DNA of 19,887 nt, from contig DASVDF010000033.1 of NCBI GenBank assembly GCA_036381215.1, positions 1 to 19,887 of the forward strand, read 5' to 3'. The stretch is from IDS-8 sp036381215 (GTDB lineage Bacteria > Pseudomonadota > Gammaproteobacteria > Steroidobacterales > Woeseiaceae). The notes beneath the pieces are model-generated. The model was not told where the DNA came from and searched no databases. It saw nothing but the letters and a program-made list of their open reading frames with translations. The position numbers and the translations under genes are program-made. Below, piece by piece: positions 13,681 through 19,887 of this stretch. Position 1 is the first letter of the stretch, and each line of letters opens with the position of its first letter.

Positions 13681-14982
13681 TCACGAGCGGACGTCGACGT
13701 AAGCCTCGTCGCGCAGCCGCCGCGCCCAGAGCTCGGTTTCTTCCTCGAGCTTGCCGTTGCGGACCCGCTGGATGCAATTCTGCTGCTTCAGGTCCTCGGT
13801 GTTGTCGTAGGTGCGCCGGTCGGTTACCTGCACGATGTGCCAGCCGAAGCGCGTCTTGAACGGCTCCGAGATCTCGCCGATCTCGAGGTTGTTGGCGACC
13901 GCCTCGAACTCGGGCACGAACTCGCCGGGACCCCGCCACCCGAGCTCGCCGGCGTCGTTCGCCGAGCCCGGATCGTCGGACAGGAGTTTCGCGAGCTCGC
14001 CGAAATCCTCACCCCCTTCGATGCGCTCCTTCGCGTCTTCCAGCCGCTGCTTCGCCGTCTGGTCGTCGATGATCTCGTTCGGCGTGATGAGGATGTGGCG
14101 GATCTTCATCTGCTCGATCGTGCTTTTCTGGTTGACGCCGCGGATCTGGTTCACCTTGACGATGTGGAAGCCGCTCGCCGCGCGAATGGGCTGCGAGACG
14201 TCGCCGGCCTGCATGTTCGCGACCACGTCGGCGAAAATCGTCGGCAGCTGGTTGCCCTCGCGCCAGCCGAGGCTGCCGCCTTCCAGACTGTCCTGGCTGT
14301 CCGAGTAACGCACTGCCGTCTCGCCGAAATCCGCGCCGCCCTCGAGCTGCTGGTAGACGTAGGTCGCCTCGGTTTCCGCCTGCTGGATCTGCTCGCTCGT
14401 CGCGGCCGGCGGCACGGAGATCAGGATGTGCGAGAGGTTGTACTCCGAGTTCGCCACCGCGTTGTTCTCGAGATCCGCGACGCATTGCTGCACCTCGCGC
14501 GGCGACACCGAGATCCTGCCCGCGACGTCGATGCGCCGCAGCTGGTCCAGCGTCAGCTGCTTGCGCATGTCGCTCCGGTAGTCTGCGTAGTCGATCCCCT
14601 GGCTCGCCAGCACGTCCGGCAGCTTCTCGAACGGGATCTGGTTCTCGGCCGCGACCTGCGCGATCGCCGTGTTGAGCATCTGGTCGGAGATCTGGATGCC
14701 GATCCGCTCCGCGCGCTGGAGCTGGATCTGCTCCAGCACGAGCCGCTCGAGAACCTGCTCGCGCAGCACGCTGGGCGGCGGGAGCTGCAGGTTCTGCTCC
14801 ATCGCGCGCTGGGAAATGAGCGCGGTCTGCCGGTTCAGCTCGCTCTTCAGCACCACGCCTTCGTTGACGATCGCCGCGATCCCGTCGAGGAACTCGCCGG
14901 TTTCCGAAAGCTCGTCGGCCGAGGCGCCGGGGGCGCCGCCGAGCAAGGCCACGAGCAAAGCCAAGTAACTGATTTTCCGCAT
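13681..14982 (-). CDS. surA: Periplasmic chaperone and peptidyl-prolyl isomerase SurA
   Basis: SurA escorts unfolded outer-membrane proteins, including LptD, across the periplasm to the BAM complex. The 433-residue protein has a signal peptide cleaved near residue 22 (GASADEL), an N-terminal chaperone domain (LDGIAAIVNEGVVLKSEL), and two parvulin domains at about 181-280 (NLSHILISVPPAATSEQI) and 292-391 (IRHILITPNEII ... GWHIVQVTDRR). The open frame extends further upstream, but ATG 14982 gives the signal peptide, and the extension would run into lptD. It lies 29 bases after the lptD stop. In this genome it might also chaperone the MtrB barrel; that is inference. Confidence 0.96.
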   Translation of the reverse strand: MRKISYLALLVALLGGAPGASADELSETGEFLDGIAAIVNEGVVLKSELNRQTALISQRAMEQNLQLPPPSVLREQVLERLVLEQIQLQRAERIGIQISDQMLNTAIAQVAAENQIPFEKLPDVLASQGIDYADYRSDMRKQLTLDQLRRIDVAGRISVSPREVQQCVADLENNAVANSEYNLSHILISVPPAATSEQIQQAETEATYVYQQLEGGADFGETAVRYSDSQDSLEGGSLGWREGNQLPTIFADVVANMQAGDVSQPIRAASGFHIVKVNQIRGVNQKSTIEQMKIRHILITPNEIIDDQTAKQRLEDAKERIEGGEDFGELAKLLSDDPGSANDAGELGWRGPGEFVPEFEAVANNLEIGEISEPFKTRFGWHIVQVTDRRTYDNTEDLKQQNCIQRVRNGKLEEETELWARRLRDEAYVDVRS

Positions 14983-15011
14983 AATTCTATCAGGACGCGG
15001 GCGCGCCCGGA

Positions 15012-17219
15012 CTATTCGATGTCGGGGGTATAGCCAAGAATACCATTTTCGAGCATCTGGTCCGCGGCGGTACCGACGCTGGTCATGCCCTTCAATACGA
15101 GCTGGAGACCGACGGAGGCATCGCGAGTTCCGTCGCGGGTCGAGATGTGCCGCCGGGCCACCAGGCGGATGCCCCAGCAGCAGCTTTCGTACTCGAGCCC
15201 GAAGAAGCGCTCCAGCGTCTCGTCGTCGCGGAACGAGTAGTTGTAGCGGCCGACGAGATTCCAGCGCTCCGACAACGGCCAGGACCAGGACACGTCGCCC
15301 TGCTCGAGAGTACCGCGGCGGAAGCGATAGGCGAGATTCAGGATCTTGTCCGTGCGCGGACGGTACTGGAGGCGCGCCTCGGACTGCGTCGTGCCGCCGC
15401 CATCGGTGCCCCACTGGTGCCCGATGTCGAAGTTCAGGTCCTCGAACACGAGAAACTTGAGCTCCGCGATGTAGTCGGACGACTCGCCGGCAGCGACCGG
15501 CTCGCCGGGCAGCTGGACGCCCGTCTCACTCAGGTACAGCGCCTGGCCGATGGTCGCGGAGACGATCTCTTCCCCGGATGTCCCGTCCAGCACGCGGCTC
15601 GTGATGCCGAGGCTCAGCTGGTCGGTATCCGCGATCCGGTCGACGCCGAGGAAACGGTTCTTGCGGAAGAGCTGGACGAGGTTCAGGTCGGGGAGAATCG
15701 TGTCGAAGACGGGCAGCTCCTCCTGGTCGCGATGCGGGATGTGCACGTAGAGAATGCGCGGCTCGAGCGTCTGGATGCGTCCTTCCGACGAATCCGTGCC
15801 GCGCTCGAGGACCAACCCGGTGTCGATGCTCGCGATCGGCAGCAGCCGGTCGGGGTTGTCGGGTTGTCCGGACAGCGTGTTGTTCAGGCCGTAGGCCGTG
15901 TATTCGGCGGCGACCTCCGGCACGACGAACCAGCCGGGGTGCCGCAGCGGCCACGATACGCGCGGCGCCATGTCCGCGCGCCAGCCGGTGACCCCGACGT
16001 CCCGGTCGAAGTAGACCAGCTCGCCGTCCACGTCGTACTGCAATCCGAGGATCCGGTCCGGCCAGGTGCCGCTGAACAGGAACTGCGGAAGTCGCCGGTA
16101 CGGCTCGTCCTCCGGCGCGATGGTGTCATCGATCGTCTGGTAATCCTGGAGCCGGGCCAGGATGCCCCAGCGTCTGCCGTAATGGTCGAACGCGATGCTG
16201 CGGTTGAGGTGGGTGATGCTGGACACGCTCAGGCTGCCGCCCAGGTCCTCGAAATAGCCGCTGTCCGAGACTTCGCTGAAATCGATGCGGTTGCGCCAGG
16301 CGTTGTCGAAGATCGACTGGTGCTGGAGCACCGTGAGCTGCCGGTCCGTGCCGGTCAGCGAATCGTTCGGCAGGTAATCGAGCTGGAAGATGCCCTCGTT
16401 GCGTTGCGTCAGGTAACGGAACTCGGAGCCGATCTGCAGCCCGCGCTCGGTGAGCAGCCGCGGTGTCAGGGTTGCGTCGTAGTTGGGGGCGATGTTCCAG
16501 TAGAACGGCGCCCTGATCTCGCTGCCGCTGCGCCCCGCGCTGCCGAGCTCGGGCGTCAAAAATCCGGTCTTGCGCGCATCGCCGATGGGGAAGGACAGGA
16601 ACGGCGAGTAGAGAATCGGCACGCCCTGGAAGCGCAGCTTGACGTTCTGCGCCGTGCCCGTCTGGGTTTCGCTGTCGATGTCGATGTCGCCGGCTTCGAG
16701 CAGCCAGTCGTTCGAGCCAGGTGGGCAGGTCGTGTAGCTCACGTCGTCGAGCTCGAGCGTGCCTTCGCGGCTGATCTCGAGCGACTCCGCCGCGCCGCGC
16801 GAGCGGCCCTGCCCGAGCCGGAATTCGGCGCCGGTGAAGCGAATGATGCCGTCTTCGTAGGCGAAATCCGCCGCGTCGCCCTGCACGTAATTGTTCGGGT
16901 CCTGGTAGCGGACGTTGCCGCGCAAAAGCAGCGCCTGGTCGGCCGGCTCATAGAGGGCAGTGTCGGCTCCCGCGAGGCGATCGCCGCGGCGCACCAGCAC
17001 GCCTTCGGTCAGGCGTGCCCCGCCGCCCGGCTGCAGCAAGGCGTCGACGCTGCCGGCAATGAACTCGAGCGCCTCCGGATCGCCTCCCTCGAGGTCATCG
17101 AGCACGGACCGCTCGGCCAGCGGCTCGGGATCGGGCAGCTCGCACAGCAGGTCTTCCTGTCCCCGGGCGATTGAAAAAGCCAGGAGCAGAACGGTCGATG
17201 GCCAGCGGAGACGAAGCAA
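15012..17219 (-). CDS. lptD: LPS-assembly outer-membrane protein LptD
   Basis: LptD, with the LptE lipoprotein, inserts lipopolysaccharide into the outer leaflet of the outer membrane. The 735-residue protein has a signal peptide ending near ARGQ, an N-terminal OstA/jellyroll domain (about 55-200, with the block LRGNVRYQDPNNYVQGDAADF), then a large barrel. Cysteines at 26 and 165 plus the CC pair at 680-681 match the four cysteines that form the two inter-domain disulfides in E. coli LptD. No ATG or GTG gives a fitting N-terminus; TTG at 17219 (MLRLRWPSTVLLLAF) yields a proper signal sequence and is the chosen start, though without a clear ribosome site. It heads the six-gene minus-strand cluster. 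Confidence 0.93.
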   Translation of the reverse strand: MLRLRWPSTVLLLAFSIARGQEDLLCELPDPEPLAERSVLDDLEGGDPEALEFIAGSVDALLQPGGGARLTEGVLVRRGDRLAGADTALYEPADQALLLRGNVRYQDPNNYVQGDAADFAYEDGIIRFTGAEFRLGQGRSRGAAESLEISREGTLELDDVSYTTCPPGSNDWLLEAGDIDIDSETQTGTAQNVKLRFQGVPILYSPFLSFPIGDARKTGFLTPELGSAGRSGSEIRAPFYWNIAPNYDATLTPRLLTERGLQIGSEFRYLTQRNEGIFQLDYLPNDSLTGTDRQLTVLQHQSIFDNAWRNRIDFSEVSDSGYFEDLGGSLSVSSITHLNRSIAFDHYGRRWGILARLQDYQTIDDTIAPEDEPYRRLPQFLFSGTWPDRILGLQYDVDGELVYFDRDVGVTGWRADMAPRVSWPLRHPGWFVVPEVAAEYTAYGLNNTLSGQPDNPDRLLPIASIDTGLVLERGTDSSEGRIQTLEPRILYVHIPHRDQEELPVFDTILPDLNLVQLFRKNRFLGVDRIADTDQLSLGITSRVLDGTSGEEIVSATIGQALYLSETGVQLPGEPVAAGESSDYIAELKFLVFEDLNFDIGHQWGTDGGGTTQSEARLQYRPRTDKILNLAYRFRRGTLEQGDVSWSWPLSERWNLVGRYNYSFRDDETLERFFGLEYESCCWGIRLVARRHISTRDGTRDASVGLQLVLKGMTSVGTAADQMLENGILGYTPDIE

Positions 17220-17331
17220 AATCGATCGACGCAGTCGCGGTAACCCGTTTGGGGGAGGGATGTTATCAGGTATCGTGATTTGCTACCTTCGCGTCTTCAC
17301 GACCGGCGGAGGCTTTCACATCGACAGGAGC
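17220..17331. promoter_or_regulatory. Divergent intergenic region between lptD and amgK
   Basis: These 112 bases must hold promoters for the lptD cluster and for amgK-murU. The plus strand has a purine run (GGGGGAGGGA, 17251-17260) and a weak promoter-like pair TTGGGG (17249) and TATCGT (17271) with a 16-base spacer. On the minus strand a TGATAACAT stretch is a possible -10 for lptD but has no good -35 partner. In-frame ATG 17260 and GTG 17275 could extend AmgK. Nothing stronger was found. Confidence 0.3.
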
Positions 17332-18336
17332 ATGTCGCCCGCGGACCGGCGCGTGCAAGAGCTCGGCGACTGGTTGCAGTCGGCGGGCATCACCGCTGCA
17401 GAGATCGTACCGGCATCGGAGGACGCGAGCTTCAGGCGTTACTTTCGCGTGCACACTCCCGAAGGCAGCCGCATCGTCATGGACGCGCCGCCGGACCGCG
17501 AAGACAGTCGCCCGTTCGTCGAGATTGCCGGCTACCTGGAACAGATCGGCGTCAACGCACCGCGCGTGCTCGCATCCGACCTGACCCGGGGATTCCTCCT
17601 GCTCACCGACCTCGGCTCGCTTCCCTATCTCACCGAGCTCGCGCGCAACCCGGCGCGTGCCGATGCCCTGTACGGCGACGCGCTCGAGGCGCTGTCGCGG
17701 ATCCAGGAGCGCGGCCGTGCCTTGCAGCACCGGTTGCCGCCTTACGACGAGCGGCTTCTGTCGTTCGAGCTGTCGCTCTTCCGCGACTGGCTCTGTGGAC
17801 GGCACCTCGGCATCGAGCTCGCCGGCGAGCGCGAGGCAGCCTGGAACGCGTGTTGCGCGCTGCTGCTCGACAACGCCCTGGAGCAGCCGCGCGTCTTCGT
17901 GCACCGCGACTACCACTCGCGCAACCTCATGGTGACCGGGCAGGACAATCCCGGCATCCTCGATTTCCAGGACGCCGTGGAAGGGCCGCTCACCTACGAC
18001 GTCGTGTCACTCCTCAAGGACTGCTACGTGCGCTGGCCGGCGGAACGTGTGCACGATTGGGTACTCGGCTGGTTTTCGCGTCTCGACCGCTCGCTCACGC
18101 AGGGTATGCGCGACGCCGAGCTGCTCGGCCGCTTCGAGCTCATGGGCGTGCAGCGGCACCTGAAAGCCGCCGGCATTTTCGCGAGGCTCTGCCATCGCGA
18201 CGGCAAGCGCGGATACCTCGAGGACGTGCCGCGCACGCTCCGCTACATCGTCGAGGTGGCGCCACGCCATCCGGAGCTCGCATGCCTCGCGGCACTGATC
18301 GAGGAGGAGATCCTGCCGCGGATGGGTGCGGCGTGA
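17332..18336 (+). CDS. amgK: N-acetylmuramate/N-acetylglucosamine anomeric kinase AmgK
   Basis: AmgK phosphorylates the anomeric carbon of MurNAc (and GlcNAc) recovered from the cell wall, the first step of the recycling route that bypasses de novo UDP-MurNAc synthesis. The 334-residue aminoglycoside-phosphotransferase-like protein shows ASEDASFRRYFRV near residue 28, PFVEIAGYL, GFLLLTDLG, the catalytic HRDYHSRNLM (191-200) and metal-binding DFQDAVEGPLTYD (211-223). ATG 17332 (MSPADRRVQELGDWL) matches family N-termini as I recall them and has AGGAG unusually close, one base away. In-frame ATG 17260 would add 24 unlikely residues. Its stop overlaps the murU start by 4 bases, and it is divergent from lptD. 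Confidence 0.93.
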   Translation: MSPADRRVQELGDWLQSAGITAAEIVPASEDASFRRYFRVHTPEGSRIVMDAPPDREDSRPFVEIAGYLEQIGVNAPRVLASDLTRGFLLLTDLGSLPYLTELARNPARADALYGDALEALSRIQERGRALQHRLPPYDERLLSFELSLFRDWLCGRHLGIELAGEREAAWNACCALLLDNALEQPRVFVHRDYHSRNLMVTGQDNPGILDFQDAVEGPLTYDVVSLLKDCYVRWPAERVHDWVLGWFSRLDRSLTQGMRDAELLGRFELMGVQRHLKAAGIFARLCHRDGKRGYLEDVPRTLRYIVEVAPRHPELACLAALIEEEILPRMGAA

Positions 18337-18989
18337 TCGCGATGGTGCTGGCGGCGGGCCGTGGCGAACGCATGCGCCCGCTGACCGACCGCGTGCCGAA
18401 GGCCCTGCTCGAAATCCGCGGCACCAGCCTGCTCGAGCGGCACCTCGCCCGGCTCGCGGCGGCCGGCGTGCGGACGGTCGTGATCAATCTCGGCTGGCTC
18501 GGCGAAGCCATCGTCGAGCGCATCGGGGACGGGCGCCGGTTCGGACTCACGGTCGTCTACAGCCCCGAGCAGGACAACGTGCTGGAGACCGGCGGCGGTA
18601 TCCGGCGCGCGCTGCCGCTGCTCGGCGCGGGGCCGTTCTGGGTGCTGAACGGCGACGTGCATACCGACCTCGAGCTGCCCCGGATCGAGCTTCCGCCCTC
18701 ATCGCTCGGCCATCTCGTGCTCGTGCCCACGCCCGCGCACAAGGCGCGCGGCGACTTTGATCTGGTCGACGGCAAGGCGGCGCTCTCGGAGCAACCGGCA
18801 TACACGTTCAGCGGGATCGCGCTTTATCGCCCGGCGCTCTTCGATGGTACCGCAGCGGGCCGTTTCCCCCTCGCGCCGCTCCTCTTCGACGCGACGCGCC
18901 GCGGCCTGCTCGAGGCCAGCGTGTACGGAGGGCTGTGGGTCGACGTTGGCACGCCGGAGCGCCTCGCGGCCCTGAACGCATCCCCGTAG
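18333..18989 (+). CDS. murU: N-acetylmuramate alpha-1-phosphate uridylyltransferase MurU
   Basis: MurU converts MurNAc-1-phosphate and UTP to UDP-MurNAc, completing the AmgK-MurU recycling pathway, which in Pseudomonas lowers sensitivity to fosfomycin. The 218-residue nucleotidyltransferase starts with the signature MVLAAGRGERMRPLTDRVPK, then ETGGGIRRALPLLG and the metal-binding NGDVHTDL; the C-terminal WVDVGTPERLAAL is typical. GTG 18333 overlaps the amgK TGA (GTGA), indicating coupling; ATG 18342 is an alternative. Its TAG stop (18987-18989) lies inside a REP-like element. Confidence 0.94.
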   Translation: MIAMVLAAGRGERMRPLTDRVPKALLEIRGTSLLERHLARLAAAGVRTVVINLGWLGEAIVERIGDGRRFGLTVVYSPEQDNVLETGGGIRRALPLLGAGPFWVLNGDVHTDLELPRIELPPSSLGHLVLVPTPAHKARGDFDLVDGKAALSEQPAYTFSGIALYRPALFDGTAAGRFPLAPLLFDATRRGLLEASVYGGLWVDVGTPERLAALNASP

Positions 18990-19010
18990 GAGCGCGCGTT
19001 GCGCGCGACC
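18986..19010 (+). repeat. REP-like palindromic element, copy 2
   Basis: Same layout as the copy at 1441: GTAGGA, then GCGCGC-GTT-GCGCGC and GACC. Its TAG is the murU stop codon. With the inverted copy at 19052-19076 it forms a pair about 40 bases apart in the convergent murU/lipB gap. Confidence 0.8.
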
Positions 19011-19051
19011 GTCTCGTCGACGCTCGCCGTTTCTTCCTCCCGTGCGATTGC

Positions 19052-19076
19052 CGTCGCGCGCCCTGCGCGCTCCTAC
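19052..19076 (-). repeat. REP-like palindromic element, copy 3 (inverted)
   Basis: Reading the minus strand: GTAGGA, GCGCGC-AGG-GCGCGC, GACG. Its TAG is the lipB stop codon (19075-19073). The pair of opposed copies resembles a BIME/REPIN and may act as a two-way transcription end or mRNA 3' stabiliser. Confidence 0.8.
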
Positions 19077-19735
19077 GGGACACCTCCGAAAAGCCTGGCA
19101 AGGAACAGCGGCTCGAGCCGCTCTGCGACGCCCGGCAGCGTATCGCGCACGCCGAGCCGCGCGAGGTCGGTCATCTCGAGACCCGCGTAGCCGCAAGGAT
19201 TGATGCGCGTGAACGGCTCGAGATCGAGATCGACGTTGAGCGCCATGCCGTGAAAGCTCGCGCCGCGCCGGACGCGCAGCCCGACGCTCGCGAGCTTGCG
19301 GCCCGCGACGTACACGCCCGGAGCCTCGCGCCGCAGCGCACCCTCGATGCCGCTGGCCGCGAGCAGGTCGACGACCGATCGCTCGAGCGCGGTCACCAGC
19401 GCGCGCACGCCGATGCCCGCCCGGCGCAGATCGAGGAGCGGATACACCATCAGCTGTCCCGGCCCGTGATAGGTGACCTGGCCGCCGCGATCGACCTGCA
19501 CGACGGGAATGTCGCCCGGGGTGAGCAGGTGCTCGCGGCGCGCGGCGAGCCCCAGCGTGAAAACGGGAGGGTGCTCCGCGAACCACAGCTCGTCCGGCGT
19601 GTCGGGTCCGCGCGTCTCGGTGAGCTCCTGCATCGCGCGCCACAGCGGCTCGTACTCGCGGCGACCGAGCCAGGACGAGCGCATCCGGTGGGCGTGCGGC
19701 GAAGCAGCAGGCATCGCGGAGGCGGGCGCCGTCAC
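19073..19735 (-). CDS. lipB: Octanoyl-[ACP]:protein N-octanoyltransferase LipB
   Basis: LipB moves octanoate from acyl carrier protein to lipoyl domains, the first step of lipoate cofactor synthesis before LipA. The 220-residue protein has PPVFTLGLAARREHLL, the core motif RGGQVTYHGPGQ (83-94), catalytic Lys147 (GRKLASVGLRV), FHGMALNVDLDLEPF and catalytic Cys181 (NPCGYAGLEMT). It starts at GTG 19735, overlapping the stop of the DUF493 gene by 4 bases; ATG 19714 (MPAASPHAH) or ATG 19684 (MRSSWLGRREYEPLW) would shorten a poorly conserved leader. It ends in a REP-like element. Confidence 0.95.
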   Translation of the reverse strand: MTAPASAMPAASPHAHRMRSSWLGRREYEPLWRAMQELTETRGPDTPDELWFAEHPPVFTLGLAARREHLLTPGDIPVVQVDRGGQVTYHGPGQLMVYPLLDLRRAGIGVRALVTALERSVVDLLAASGIEGALRREAPGVYVAGRKLASVGLRVRRGASFHGMALNVDLDLEPFTRINPCGYAGLEMTDLARLGVRDTLPGVAERLEPLFLARLFGGVP

Positions 19736-19887
19736 AGGGCCACCAGCACCTGCTCGTCCGCGCTCAGGTCGCGGTAGATCGCGTCCAGCTGCTCGCGGCT
19801 CGTGGCGGTGATCGTGACCGTGAGCGACACGAAGCGGCCGCCGCTGCTCGCCGCTTCCCGCACGGCGTCGCCGGAAATCGGCCCCGC
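19732..19887 (-). CDS. ybeD: DUF493 (YbeD/UPF0250) family protein, C-terminal part
   Basis: The last 51 residues of a gene that begins beyond the right edge. The sequence GRFVSLTVTITATSREQLDAIYRDLSADEQVLVAL matches the C-terminal half of YbeD, a small ACT-like-fold protein whose gene commonly precedes lipB. It ends in TGA at 19734-19732, overlapping the lipB GTG. In E. coli it is implicated in allosteric regulation or lipoate metabolism only by context. The N-terminus is not visible. Confidence 0.88.
   Translation of the reverse strand, partial: AGPISGDAVREAASSGGRFVSLTVTITATSREQLDAIYRDLSADEQVLVAL

Noticed and set aside
13681..15414. A longer SurA starting inside lptD
   Set aside because: The extra 144 residues are a shadow of lptD, while the ATG at 14982 begins a clear signal peptide.
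15147..17174. 675-residue open frame antisense to lptD
   Set aside because: LptD has its signal peptide, four conserved cysteines and barrel in the opposite frame; the antisense frame is a codon-bias shadow with no motif.
17260..17331. N-terminal extension of AmgK from ATG 17260
   Set aside because: The added residues contain no conserved sequence and occupy the divergent promoter region; ATG 17332 fits family N-termini.

Overview
The window is GC-rich, densely coded bacterial DNA. It most likely comes from a gammaproteobacterium outside the Enterobacterales. The evidence is the gene order lptD-surA-pdxA-rsmA-apaG-apaH, a lipB gene next to a DUF493 (YbeD) gene, and an amgK-murU pair, which E. 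coli lacks but Pseudomonas-type gammaproteobacteria have. Gene calls rest on reading the translated motifs and gene order; no database search was run.

Layout. (1) Positions 1-2412, minus strand: a four-gene tryptophan/kynurenine ring-degradation operon transcribed RidA-type deaminase -> 3-hydroxyanthranilate dioxygenase -> ACMS decarboxylase -> kynureninase, the last cut by the window edge. (2) Positions 2541-9380: an extracellular electron transfer (EET) locus. A NapC/CymA-like membrane tetraheme cytochrome and a diheme c4-like cytochrome lie on the minus strand. They diverge from a plus-strand mtrC-mtrA-mtrB operon encoding an OmcA/MtrC-family decaheme surface lipoprotein, a periplasmic decaheme MtrA and an MtrB porin. 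Together they encode 26 CXXCH haem sites and could form a complete quinol-to-outside wire. The MtrC-like protein carries a collagen-like Gly-X-Y segment directly after its lipidated cysteine. (3) Positions 9384-10553: a hairpin, a strong sigma70-type promoter and an Xre/MbcA-RES toxin-antitoxin pair. (4) Positions 10575-17219, minus strand: the housekeeping and envelope cluster lptD-surA-pdxA-rsmA-apaG-apaH. (5) Positions 17332-18989, plus strand: amgK-murU for peptidoglycan recycling, divergent from lptD. (6) Positions 19073-19887, minus strand: lipB and a truncated DUF493 gene, convergent with murU.

Three copies of one short palindromic (REP-like) element are present. One lies inside the kynurenine operon. 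The other two form an inverted pair between murU and lipB, and each supplies the TAG stop codon of the gene running into it. Accessory functions (kynurenine catabolism, EET, toxin-antitoxin) are packed on one side of the conserved core cluster. The most interesting part is the EET locus, especially the predicted collagen-like stalk on its surface cytochrome. No tRNA, rRNA, CRISPR array, transposase or integrase was seen, and no gene-free stretch exceeds 200 bases.
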